In this document: one piece after another, positions 11,381 to 21,742 of the stretch
Position numbering within the stretch: the first letter of the stretch is position 1
How the letters are laid out: each line of letters opens with the position of its first letter
NCBI RefSeq assembly: GCF_022376445.1
Contig: NW_025955310.1
Location: 1 to 41,493, forward strand
Length of the DNA: 41,493 nucleotides
Direction of reading: 5' to 3'
DNA from: Fomitopsis serialis
Lineage: Eukaryota; Basidiomycota; Agaricomycetes; Polyporales; Fomitopsidaceae
Program-made: the position numbers and the translations under genes
Notes under the pieces: generated by a model
Told to the model about the DNA's origin: nothing
What the model saw: the letters and a program-made list of their open reading frames with translations, nothing else
Databases searched by the model: none

Positions 11381-13039
11381 CTCTCGTTTCCGCAGATAGG
11401 TCGTCCGCAGAATGAGTACGTTCCAGGTTGCCTGCGATGGAGGTAGATAGTAGGAGGAGGATCCCCGCGTTGTCGGGGGAGAAGCACGGACGAATTCCCG
11501 GTCAGGGGGCTTGATTTTGACTGCAATTCGACGTGTTCCTGATCGAGAAGTTGGTGGCATATCCAGATGAGCCTTTGCTATTTTCTGGTTTTCATACCTG
11601 CTGCTCCAGAGGTCGTTTGCGTGTAGGCGATACAAGGTGTCTCATCGCAAGAATATCGGACGTGAACCTACGTGGACGCGGTCAAGTGAGAGATGATGAT
11701 CTGAGACACCGTCAGACGCGCGCGCGACTTTGACTGCAAACGCGCTCAAAGTGCGCTTCCAATTTAGGAAAGTGATCACGAACGCGTCTCGTGGCTGTGT
11801 CTGCAGCCAAGCCAAATTGCGAGAGGGGGCGAACAGGCCTGGGGCGCGGAGTCGTATGTGACATTAAGTAGGAGAATCCTATGAGCAACGAGACAATTTT
11901 TAGGTCGGGTTGTCGTGTGCTACGCCATCTCATCGCTGGAGAGCAAGTGATGCCTCGAGAAAGCCCAGGACGCGCGGAGACGTAGACTGTGGAAACCAAC
12001 CTAGTACGAAATGTCAAGAGACATTGACCCAGTGATCGTTCACAGAGAAAGTTGACATGATATGGCGGGAGAGCGTGAAAAGTAAATAGGAGCCTTATCG
12101 CCAAGTTCAGCAAGACCACTCCGCTGACAATGTGTGGGTATGCACCTGCTCAGGCTGACAGGCCTGCAGGAAAAGGATCGACCTTGTTCGTTCACCTTCC
12201 TCGACACGCCCGACGCAATTAATTATCAGCCTCGTTTTGTCACATCTGATGATATAACTGCCAGAGAGATTGAATCTACGTTTCGGTACCGTGGGGAGAG
12301 CTGAGTCGAGGATGGCGCGAGCACACGGTAGCAAATCAGTCTCAGGGCTTGGCTTCGCTAAATGGGCTGACGACCTACTCGCAGATCTCAGGGTCTGCGT
12401 AGGACCTCTTCGAGCACACGCCCGTCGTGTCGCTCCGCGACATTGCAGACAGTCAATCCAGGTACCGCGAAGCCTAATACTTGCACCGAGATACTTATAA
12501 GTACTCACATTTGCGACATACTGCGCAGCTGCTAATAAGGGGAAAATGCACGATGCTGCCGTGCGCAGCGCCTCTTCTAGGATGGTGATGTTATGACTCT
12601 CGGTGCCCGCGAGTAGTCGTATGGTCTATCGTCGAGCGCGTCGACTGAGGCGGCGGCCTGCCACGGGCGTTCTGTGACACATCGAGAGTACGTGAGATAG
12701 CACGCTCTTATGCAAGCAAGGAGATTGCCGCCCATAAACTTGGTCAGCATAACAAATTCGAACCCACGTGGAGATTCTTAGATTCTTGACGGCCGCCGGA
12801 TTCGAGATCTCTACCGAGATGAGCGCTGAGCGCGCTGCCACCGCGAGGACAGGGTTGGGCTAAGAATGCGAAAGAGCAGCGAAACCGTTCCAGCCCGGGC
12901 CTCTTGTGAGGCGACGATTCTGCGGGTTGGGGGACACACAGTCCCAGAGCGCAACATCATAAGTTACTGCGAGTCACCATTGGAGATCTACATGATACAT
13001 CAAGTCTACGTCTCAGTCCATGCTCTATAACATCCAATC
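11381..13039. other. Region without a supportable gene
   Basis: This is the left part of the 4.9-kb core of the inverted duplication, upstream of B1. Short frames on both strands are shadows or chance. At 12741-12860 on the minus strand there is a vaguely tRNA-like stretch (GGTAGAG, GTGGGTTCGAA, GCTGACC), but the arms do not pair into a valid cloverleaf. The B1 promoter should lie near 11381-11600; no clear TATA box was seen. Confidence 0.45.
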
Positions 13040-13875
13040 TCATGCACCGTACACCTTCACGCGCTCTTCAATCGGCTTGAAGGTCTTCTCGCCAGCCGGC
13101 GCGGCGGGCTCGCCGAAGGGCAGCTCGGCAATGAGGTTCCACGTCTCGGGGATGTTCCAGGTCGACTTGACCTTCTGGTCGATGAGGGGGTTGTAGTGCT
13201 GCCGAGCGCGCGTCAGCGATGTGAGACACAGAAATAGTCCTCTGCCGGACTCACCTGCAGGGAAGCACCGAGACCCTCCTGCTCGAGCGCAGTCCAGGTG
13301 GCGAACTGGATCATACCGGCGGTGTGCTGCAGAGCCGTGTCAGTTAGGTCGGAAGACACGAGATATCAGCGCGCAAGACGCACCTCAGACCAGACGGGGA
13401 AGGACTCCTGGTAGAGCGGGAAGTTCTTCTGGAGCTCGCGCACGGGCACCTGGTCCTCGAAGAAGAGGACGGTGCCGTAGCCGGCCTTGAAGCTGGCGAG
13501 CTTCTGCGCGGTGGTCGACCACTGCTGCTCGGGGACGATGGGCTTGAGCACCTCGCTGGTGATGTCCCAGAGCTTCTCGTGTTCGGCCTTGAAGAGGACG
13601 ACGACGCGCGAGCTCTGCGAGTTGAACGACGACGGGACGTGGAGGACAATCTCCTTCACGATCTCCTCAATGCGCGCGTCGGGGATGGTCGACTTGTTCG
13701 AGAGGGCGTAGTAGGTGCGGCGCTTCTTGATCGCCTCGAGGAAGGTGGTTGCGGAGGACATCGTGCGAGTCTGCGTGTGAGCGCGGGGGAGAGTGGTTCG
13801 GACGGAGATAGAGGGTCGGGCTGCGAGGATCCTGGAGACGGTAGTTGCAGTGCGGAAGGTCCTGGCGGACGACAT
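13040..13875 (-). CDS. Nitroreductase-family protein, Frm2/Hbn1-like, with putative mitochondrial presequence
   Basis: Three exons (13384-13875, 13255-13326, 13040-13198) join in phase 0 to give 240 residues ending in VYGA. The body has the order of the fungal fatty-acid-responsive nitroreductases: FLEAIKKRRTYYALSNKS near residue 45, HVPSSFNSQSSRVVVLF, LASFKAGYGTVLFFED, PLYQESFPVWSE, TAGMIQFATWTALEQEGLGA, and SLQHYNPLIDQKV with WNIPETWNLIAELPFG near the end. Members are FMN-dependent oxidoreductases linked in yeast to oxidative stress and lipid signalling. The first 38 residues are rich in Arg/Ser/Thr with no acidic residue, then a second Met begins MSSATTFLEAIKKR, so mitochondrial and cytosolic forms could come from alternative starts. 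The gene is intact and sits at the centre of the inverted paralog duplication. Two CTTATAAG boxes lie upstream. Confidence 0.9.
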
Positions 13876-13887
13876 GCTGATGGCGTC

Positions 13888-13915
13888 CTTATAAGTGCGG
13901 GTGTGGGCTTATAAG
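13888..13915 (-). promoter_or_regulatory. Paired CTTATAAG boxes upstream of the nitroreductase
   Basis: The palindromic octamer CTTATAAG occurs at 13888-13895 and again at 13908-13915, 20 bp apart start to start. They lie 13 and 33 bp upstream of the first ATG. The distal copy is a plausible TATA box for a transcript using the first ATG. If initiation occurs downstream of the proximal copy, the second Met (cytosolic form) would be used. This is inference from position. Confidence 0.5.
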
Positions 13916-16030
13916 ATCCCCCGATCGTAAGGGGATTAGGGAAGCTAGACGATCGACGATAACGAGGGGCGATGAGTGAGACCGACTGAAGAAACAGAGA
14001 CACGGACGAATGCTGCAGACAGGCGTGGAACACAGACGATGCGGTCCTCCAGACGTGGGAAGAATGTACCCCTCCAGGTGCGCCTCTGCCACCGCAGCTC
14101 TTGCGTTCGTAAATCCGATGATGCACATATGCATGCGTGTCCCGAATGAGAGAAATTCGTCATCCAAGGCGACCGCAGAGTGCTTGTTGCTGAGAGCTTT
14201 TGGCTGCAAGAGGCAAGCAGGAAGACAGCCAAGGGGCGCGCGTTATCAGATCCTCTTCCGGCAATATCCAACCGAACGCAATCAGGCGCCTGCAGCTCTG
14301 TGGTACGTGCCTTCGAACTTCCGATGTCGGCCCCTCCAGGTCGAACCGTGGTCGAATACATCTGTATTCGTTCTGCAACGCGCGCAATTCATATCGCATT
14401 TTCCGTCATGGCCGTGCCGCCAGACCTATTTCATTGTTCAGATGACCAAGCGTCCGCGTCTCGTACGTGTGGTACTAAGCACGAATTATGCCCTCCAAGT
14501 GATTCAGATCGGCGAGTCTTTCTTTTCTCCCGACATCTTACTTATGTTCACTCGCAATCCGCAAGGTAGGCTCTTGGCAAGATCGACTCAATCACGATTA
14601 CTTACCCCAGGTTGAACCAAGGTTGAACGTTGAGGAGGTGACTTCGTGATGAGGAGCTCCACACCGTCCGAGTCACCCCGGAAAGGACGCTTGCTTTCAC
14701 GACTGTTTTACATACTTAGCTGAGTCAGTGAACGCTTAGTGGACGCCTTGACAGGAATCTATTCACAGATATCATCACAGCTGTGTGATGTGTCGGATTG
14801 GTCCTGCGCGATTGCGCTGATGGGTGAGTACTATAAGTAAGTACACTGACAGTAAATCGCGAATACGAGGCAAGCTAATTGGTGTACTCTCGAGGTCACA
14901 GTCCAGTGCGAGGAGCCTGAGCCTATCAGGAATAGTACGTCCGAGTTCTTTTCTCTCTCAGTCGGTGGTTGGTCTTACTCAGGCTTGCTTTCACACACAG
15001 ATCTGTCTGAAGGACATGCCGATCCGGAGAAAAGCTCGACACCTACGCTCTTGCATACGATGCGCGCCGACGGGTCTTTGCGCCGGGCGGCGTGGGATCT
15101 ATTAGCAATACAGGTTGGTCGCAAAATCTCTCTATGCAACAGCGCCCTCAGCTGATGGATGGTATCTCCATTCTTGATGAATCCCAGGCACGGCGGCGGC
15201 CGTCGGTCGAGCGCTACACTGAGGACACGGTGAAGTGTCCTGCAATGCGGTTCAGCTCATGTCCAGCGAGTATTTAACTGTTTTCCGGCGCTGCAGCCAG
15301 TGGAATACATGCGGCGGAATGGCCAGAGCACACTCGGTGGCCAGTGCATATCATCGCACACAGTGTAAAGTAAGTCCAATATCATACTTTGTGAAAGCCA
15401 TGTTGTTTACTAGTAGGTGTTCAACATAGATCTGCGTGCGCTACGGGCCGTCGCTTGGGACAGACACTCGGGGGCTGATCACAATCTTATTGAGCGAAGA
15501 CCAACCCTGAGAATAGCCTGTACCGTGTACTACTCGTGCGTTCCACGCCTCCCTCGAAGCTTTATCATTCCCCTCGGCACCGAGACTAAGAGGCTTCTGA
15601 AATTGAGTTGACCCGATGACGTGGAGACATTGAGACTCTCAGCGATCATGACGAGGTTGAACTCAGGAAGGCTGGTTACGCCGAGGCTGAGTCTCATGCT
15701 ATCCCTTCAATCCTAACTTCATCTTAAGAACTGGCACCACTGCGCTCTCCGTGCGCTCCTATTCTATCTCCATTGATTCTGCGTTCATTGTGCTCCGTGC
15801 AACATACTCGATCGTCTAAGTAGCCCAAGTCTAGCCTGTAAGACTGTTCTTGATCATTTCCCAATGTGGAAATACACTTTTAGGCGCGTACCGGACTTAT
15901 CCAGTCAAATTCACGTGGCTGATTTTAGCCTCACCACCCCAAGTGCCCAGTCTTGAACGTGGTCACCGTACGCTCAGCGCTGGGCAGGGTCTCAAACATT
16001 TTCCGCACAATGATACAGAAACCTCTATGT
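13916..16030. other. Region without a supportable gene
   Basis: This is the right part of the core of the inverted duplication. Several frames are open on both strands between 14010 and 14615, but none has a recognisable domain or convincing splice structure. Around 14820-15610 on the plus strand short frames alternate without a consistent model. The promoter region of the nitroreductase lies at the left edge. Confidence 0.4.
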
Positions 16031-16135
16031 GTTACGCAGCACAAACTTCCAAAGCAGCCGGTGTATGCGGGAACGTACCAAGCGGTAACGGTCGATCTTG
16101 AGCTTGAGCTTCAGATGCCGAAAACTTACTCGATC
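16031..16135 (+). pseudogene. Fragment of a further YAGTY-module paralog
   Basis: A plus-strand frame reads LPKQPVYAGTYQAVTVDLEL followed by MPKTYSIEDVSF. The VYAGTYQAV segment matches the core of the C-terminal module in the array (A1 YYVGTYQAL, B2 RYAGTYKLH). No coiled-coil exons, LP-x-P linker or G-x-QC-x-G segment could be joined to it. The fragment ends about 150 bp before the start of B2 and overlaps its likely promoter. It is probably the remnant of a seventh copy, perhaps of a third subtype. The match is short, so chance similarity is possible. Confidence 0.4.
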
Positions 16136-16277
16136 GAGGACGTTTCATTTTTTGGCCGAATTTTCTCCCCAGTTCTCCTCGGGTCTCTTCCGCAACGCAG
16201 GGCTTACTCTCTTACCATCGTCTCACACAAGTTTACTTCTGCATTACCTGAAGACCATCTGCCTGTAGGGAGAAGAG

Positions 16278-18605
16278 ATGGATGCAACGGTGCCGGTCAT
16301 GCTCAACTCGGAGCTCGCCTCAGAGATGGTGAAGCTTCTCGGCGACGAACTGAAGAGGACGCGGGGGAAGCTCCAGGCCGCAGAAGAGGTACGTCTTCAG
16401 AGTATGGTCTCCGTATCTAGGCTCGGCGCGCTCATACTCATCGCTCACAGGAGCTGGAGAGAACGCGCAACGCGCAAGAGCCCGCGGCGGGTCGCGAAGA
16501 GCTTGGGGAATGTTGCGCGGCCATGCTCCGCGCCCTACACCCCGATTTTATGCTGCCCGTCGTCGGACACTCCGGACGCGAGATGGTGGTGCATGCTAAA
16601 TCTCGGCTGAAGTCCCTCCGAGACGAGTTGCAGGCGGAGCGAGGACGGGCTGCGGACGAAGGGGACGTGAGTCCAACTGCTTTTATTTATACACGACCTC
16701 AGTTCGCTGAGATGCTGGTTCAGGACGAGGCGGTGAACGCTCTGCAAGCGCGGGTCGAACAACTCGTGCAGGAGAAGGAGCAGATCTTAAAAGAGAAACA
16801 GCATATCACCGCGGTGCGTCTGCTCATTCCCGTCCCACCCTTCGTGGATCTGATCATCTGAACAGCATTTGAGGGGGGCTAACACGGAGCTGGAGAACGA
16901 AATCGCCGAGATACGCGAAGCGACGCGTGTGCGGGACGAAGAGATCAAGAAGAAAACCGAGACAATCACTACTCTGCAAGGCAGACTGTCTGAGAAGGAT
17001 GACGAGCTGCGTTCATGCGAAGAGATTGTGAAGGAGAATCAGGATACCGTTGCAGTAGGTCATATTAATTGCGATGTCGTTTCCTATCTCCACTGACGTT
17101 GTCACTCGCACAACCAGTGCCTTACTGATGCTAACTCTCGGCTGGAGAGCGAGGTCGAAGAGTTGCGCGAGGCGTTACTAGCTCAAGACGACCAGAAGAG
17201 GCGGATACTCGCGTCTCTGAAAGCAAAGCTCCAGAAGAAGGAAGAAGAAGTGCGTGCGTGCGAGGAGAGTAAGAAGAGCATAGAGACCGAGAGAGATCAG
17301 GCTCGCGCTGTAAAGGGCAAAGCTATCAGCGCTCTGAAGGCGCGCACCGAGGCATTGAAAACCCTTACGAACGTGAGACAGTTGCTCCACGACCAGGAAC
17401 AGTACTGATTTTGTTTGATAGGAAAGAGACGAACTGAAATTCATGAGCGAGAAGTACAAGGCGGACGTAGAGAAGGCTGAACAATTAGCCTGGTACTATG
17501 GATGGGCCGGCCAGGCAAGCTAACGAACGTCCATATTTGAGGATGACCATATACTCACTTCAGCGACGACAGTTCGATAAATTCTTAAAGTTCATGCAAG
17601 CTCTTCCTGAACCTACTGACGTGCTACCTACCGGCGACAAGATTCGACCATGCATAACGACTGTGCACATTGGCGCTACCCCACGCGTATCGGAGGTAAG
17701 CCATCAGTGTCCCCCGATTTTCTGAGTCGCCTGACCGTGCTATTGCTTGGGTAGATCATCTGTCAGCTCTAGTTAGTCTACATTGATCCAGTTCGTCGCG
17801 ACTTGCTGACAGATCTACAGTGAATCTGACGCCGTTCTGTACCTGCCGGACTTGCCTCTGTGGGCGCCGAACTCCGGAAACGGGATTGCCGTCGTGCATG
17901 TCTACGAATACAACGCAAATGAAGAGACACCCAAGTCGAGATGGACGCTCAACAATATGGGCAACGATATGCACGAACAGGTCCGCGAGCTATTCTACAG
18001 GGACGAAGACGGGAGCGTGCGCTATGCGGGGACGTACAAGCTCCACCGGGGGCCGGTCCTCATGGGCGTGCCGGACCTTGCTAACCTCAACATGAAGGTC
18101 GGTGCACACATATTTCTCATTGGCGTCCACATGCTCAACTAGAGGTTCATAGCCAAACGCCGCGAAGATGCTGGCGCGCCGAACTCTGGCACCATCCGAT
18201 CAAAGTCAATCTGTGTTCAAAGCGACGGAGGGTGCATATGCGATGGGCCTGCTGCCCGTCGGATTAATCGGTTTACAATGCTTGGGCTACAAGACTGGCT
18301 TCGATGATCGTCTCCGAGAGTACGTACCTAGGCCTCTGGAATCCCCGGGCGCGGAACGGTCGCATCCCTCTCCTACCACCACACCCGAGCCTAAGCCTGT
18401 GGTCAACAGGGACTTGTCAGCGAAGCGCAAAGTCGAGACAGGCACGATCGTGGATCCACGGAAGAGGGTGAAAGCAGTCGCGGATCAGGCAGCAACAACG
18501 GCGCCAAAATCAGTGGTCAGAACAGCACCGAAGACGGCGGCGAGAAGGGTGGCAAAGGCAAAATCGAGAGCAAAGGCGGTCAGATTTGTGATAAAATGCG
18601 AGTAA
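16278..18605 (+). CDS. Coiled-coil protein with C-terminal YAGTY module, paralog B2 (DUF6697-like)
   Basis: Nine exons: 16278-16388, 16451-16666, 16703-16813, 16866-17054, 17118-17372, 17422-17514, 17564-17695, 17813-18097 and 18153-18605. All joins are phase 0 and give 614 residues. The start NSELASEMVKLLGDELKRTR matches B1. Exons 2-6 encode a long charged coiled coil (about residues 30-325; for example LQKKEEEVRACEESKKSIET). Exon 7 is the linker FLKFMQALPEPTD. Exon 8 carries YLPDLPLWAPNSGNGIAVV, EQVRELFYRDEDG and VRYAGTYKLHRGP. Exon 9 carries GLIGLQCLGYKTGFDDRLRE and a Lys/Ala/Arg-rich end (KTAARRVAKAKSRAKA) resembling a linker-histone tail. Intron 6 begins GC (CAG|GCAAGC). Function unknown; the tail argues for nuclear or nucleic-acid-associated location (inference). 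B2 is followed on the same strand by A2, as B1 is by A1. Confidence 0.85.
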
Positions 18606-19060
18606 TCCAATGTTCTGTCGTCTATATTTCCTGTGACGACAGACTTGGTCGCCATTTCCCCATAGTATGCACATTGATTAATACTTACGGTGGTCCACAA
18701 TGGATTGGTTGTGCCCAGTCTGAAGCCGCGATATGCGATGTGGATTGACTGTGCTCGCAAGCCCAGGAGGAAAGCGCGGTTCAATGTGACTTGTCAAGCA
18801 AGATGTTAGACTCGGACTCAAGCCGACTCTACTCTGTGATTCGCAGGCGACTGAGCAGGAGTACATACACAGAACGCCACGCCACCCACGGCAAAACCTC
18901 GGCGAGTAGCTGTCGCGCGACCACCGCCGGCGCTACGTATTGGTTGCTCCAAACCTCCAATTGTGTGAAACTCGTCCAACAACCTGCGAACGCATCTGTG
19001 TCCGTCTGAATTCTTCTGCAATCTGCATGGTTCTGTTGTCCTGGTGATGACTTAGGCATA

Positions 19061-20998
19061 ATGTCTTTCCCGACTGCAAGCCCGAAACTACAAGCAGAGT
19101 TCCTCCGCTTCTTGGAACAGAGGCTCTCGAACGTGGAATCTCAGCTGAGTATCTCAGAGAAAGTCGGTTCATTGCTTTGGCCTAGGCCCGGGTCTTTAAT
19201 GACTCGTATGCAATGCTCAGGAAAGGAAGCAGCTGCGAGCCACACTGACGCAAACTGAGAAGAAGCTCGAGGTTTCCTATGCTGTGCGTCAATACGTCTT
19301 CGCATTCGTTGATACTGATGTCGTATAAACGCAAACTTGAAGGCTTTGGGGGAACTGCGCAAGAATGCTGCTGCTATCGCGGAAGCACCGCACAAGGTAC
19401 GTCTCTCGTGATAACCTCGAGCATTTTAACTTGTGTCTACTCGCGGACTCGGACAGCCCGGCAACGTTGCACTCAGGAATGATGTGGGCACTCGAGGAAA
19501 TCTGCTTTCTGTACTACTCACTGACATTCTGTTCCGTGCTAGCTCGAGCACATGTCACGTCCACCCTCCAAAGAAGAAGCGGTGAGTCGAGAGCGCTTGC
19601 CGGTGAAACATGAGAGCAACGCTGAAGTACAGCACTGAAGAGGAGAGTTCTCGAGGGCGTCTTTGCGCACTTCCAAAATGGCGGGCAAGTTCTGAATGAG
19701 ACTATAGAGGAGATGCATTCCACCACGGACAACCTGGTATACCTTGTACACTCATCAATCGGCGAGACGTACACTAACGATGCATCAATATTTCAGCTCG
19801 GGAGATTGCGTACTGAGATTGTGGACATCGAGAAAGCCCGTGCTAAGGCGTTAGCTGAACGCGACACCGCGATTGCCGCTGAGAAGGAGTGTCGACAGCA
19901 ACTCAAAACCGTCACGGCGGAGCTGGACGCAGCGAAGAAGGTAACTGTGTTGAGACACTTCTATGCGATCGCACACTAATTCTGCGAGGTGTACTAGACA
20001 TTATCGGCACTGTCAAGCATACCCAACTCCGGCCAAGCTGGTACTTCTAGCGATCTGAAGTATGATGGTGGGAAAGCTGAGGTACTCACAGACCTACTGT
20101 GCCCTGGACAGCGCGAAGCTGAGATATAGCCTGCATAGTTCGTGAAATTCAATGACAAGATGCGAGCTTTACCTGGTCCTAACCAAATAATCGATTTGTC
20201 GAGCCTTGTGCCCATCAGTTTCAAGGTAAGCGTCGAGATCATGATGTCCATAACCGTTGTCATATAGACACTCAGTGATCAATCGAGGCTTGAGGAGCTC
20301 TATCTTTCAGATGTGCTCAATACCGAAGACGTCATGATTTTCGAAGGCCAGACCATAGTGTGGCTTCCCGGTTCTTGCCATGCCCTCCAGGTCGGTCCCA
20401 TGTACCAGTACGATAACCGTGCTCGTGTCGACAACAAGTGGTCGGTGGGCCCTAGGATCCGGTCGATGGGCACGGTTGAGTTCTTTCATTCCTATATGAG
20501 CGAAATCTACTACGTCGGCACGTATCGGGCGGTGGAGGGTCCTCAAGACGTTCGGCTCACAGACATTGGAGATACATCTTTCGTGGTGAGCAGCGATTGT
20601 TGGCACCAAGAACACTGTCAATGACCTACATCGACGTCTCCCGTTTGTACCAGCGGAGCCCAGCGGATGGTTTTCAAGTTGCTACTTTGCTTGCGGTCAA
20701 GACCGCGTCCTTGGTACCGGAGAGAAATCATGTGGCCATGACCCTTCCCGAGATGTATCGGAAAGGCGTCATGAAATTCCAGGTCACCGGCCTTCAGTGT
20801 GTAGGCTTCAATCACCGCCTCGATGCAGAGTTGCACCGAAAGAGTCTGCCTCCGGATGAAGCCCTACCCGACAACGTCCCCGAGGCGAGTGGATCCACTT
20901 CGAAACGCAAACGGACTAGTCTATCGCCGAATGATGATTCCGATCTGGGGCAAGGGACAGATGAGCCGGCGCGCAAGGAAGCCAGAGTATCAATGTAA
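19061..20998 (+). CDS. Coiled-coil protein with C-terminal YVGTY module, paralog A2 (DUF6697-like)
   Basis: Eleven phase-0 exons: 19061-19162, 19221-19283, 19343-19396, 19457-19483, 19543-19581, 19641-19736, 19797-19940, 19998-20081, 20139-20225, 20268-20585 and 20654-20998, about 452 residues. The start (LQAEFLRFLEQRLSNVESQL) is the family N-terminus. Middle exons are diverged: exon 5 is 39 nt where A1, A3 and A4 have 54, the 30-nt exon is not evident, and exon 6 is 96 nt where others have 138. The linker is FVKFNDKMRALPGPNQIIDL. Module landmarks are VWLPGSCHAL, YYVGTYRAVEGP and TLPEMYRKGVMKFQVTGLQC followed by VGFNHRLDAELH. The tail has SKRKR, an Asp-rich stretch and DEPARKEARVSM before TAA. 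The first donor (GTCGGT) is weak, and two acceptors are AAG. It follows B2 by about 455 bp. Confidence 0.8.
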
Positions 20999-21742
20999 TG
21001 GGGGCGCTACGGTGGCCCTCGATGAAACGTACGTTCGTGCAGTGTAATGTGGATGTGTTGAAACCATGCAGATCCGTGCTGCATAAGCACACCTTGTATT
21101 GCGCGTTCACACTCCAGAGCTGTGTCTGTTGATTTGGGACACCGAGGTAAACGTTCTGTTTGAATGCATGTTGGTTGATCCTTCCAGTTGACCGGGCTTT
21201 CCTCTCTGACACCGGCACCAGACAGCGATTTAGCCATGAACGCTTCGCATCGTTAGAACGGCTCACATGAGCAACTGCTAAACATCATGCATCACGACTC
21301 AGCTTTGTGATAGCTCGTATAAATTCTACTACACGCCGGGTCCGGAATCATGAATTGCATCTTCTCAACTGCTGGGACAAATCGAACCCGAGGAGGATCC
21401 ATCGTGTTGGCGTCAAACAGAGAAGCCAGGGAAGGACGACTGTAGACTATTCGGTGAGTTACGCATACAGTTGATACAGTAGTAAGTTACTTAGCGGCGC
21501 TCCGACACTGCTGAGTCTGAGCGATCTTGTACCGAATGTGGGTGCATTTGTCAGCCGTGTAACTAAGCTATATGCGGCAATGGCGACACGGTGGCACGAC
21601 TCCGAGTCCGAGTGTGGCCCGGGCCACAACCTGCGTCGCCACAGGCACTCGGCAGCCTGAGTCGCTTCAGTCAGTTCAAAGAACACCTCCTCTCGGACGT
21701 CGCCTCTGTCGAGACTTAGACTTGGAAAGTGCCGCCGCCGTC
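20999..21742. other. Intergenic spacer A2-A3
   Basis: No gene was found. Frames on either strand are short and without recognisable content. The A3 promoter should lie in the right half; no strong TATA box was seen. Confidence 0.5.

Noticed and set aside
12741..12860. tRNA-like sequence on the minus strand (GGTAGAG, GTGGGTTCGAA, GCTGACC)
   Set aside because: The T-arm 3' side and acceptor stem do not pair, and no anticodon arm fits; at best a degenerate tRNA relic.
13579..13914. 111-codon plus-strand frame
   Set aside because: Antisense shadow of nitroreductase exon 1, explained by its GC-rich third positions.
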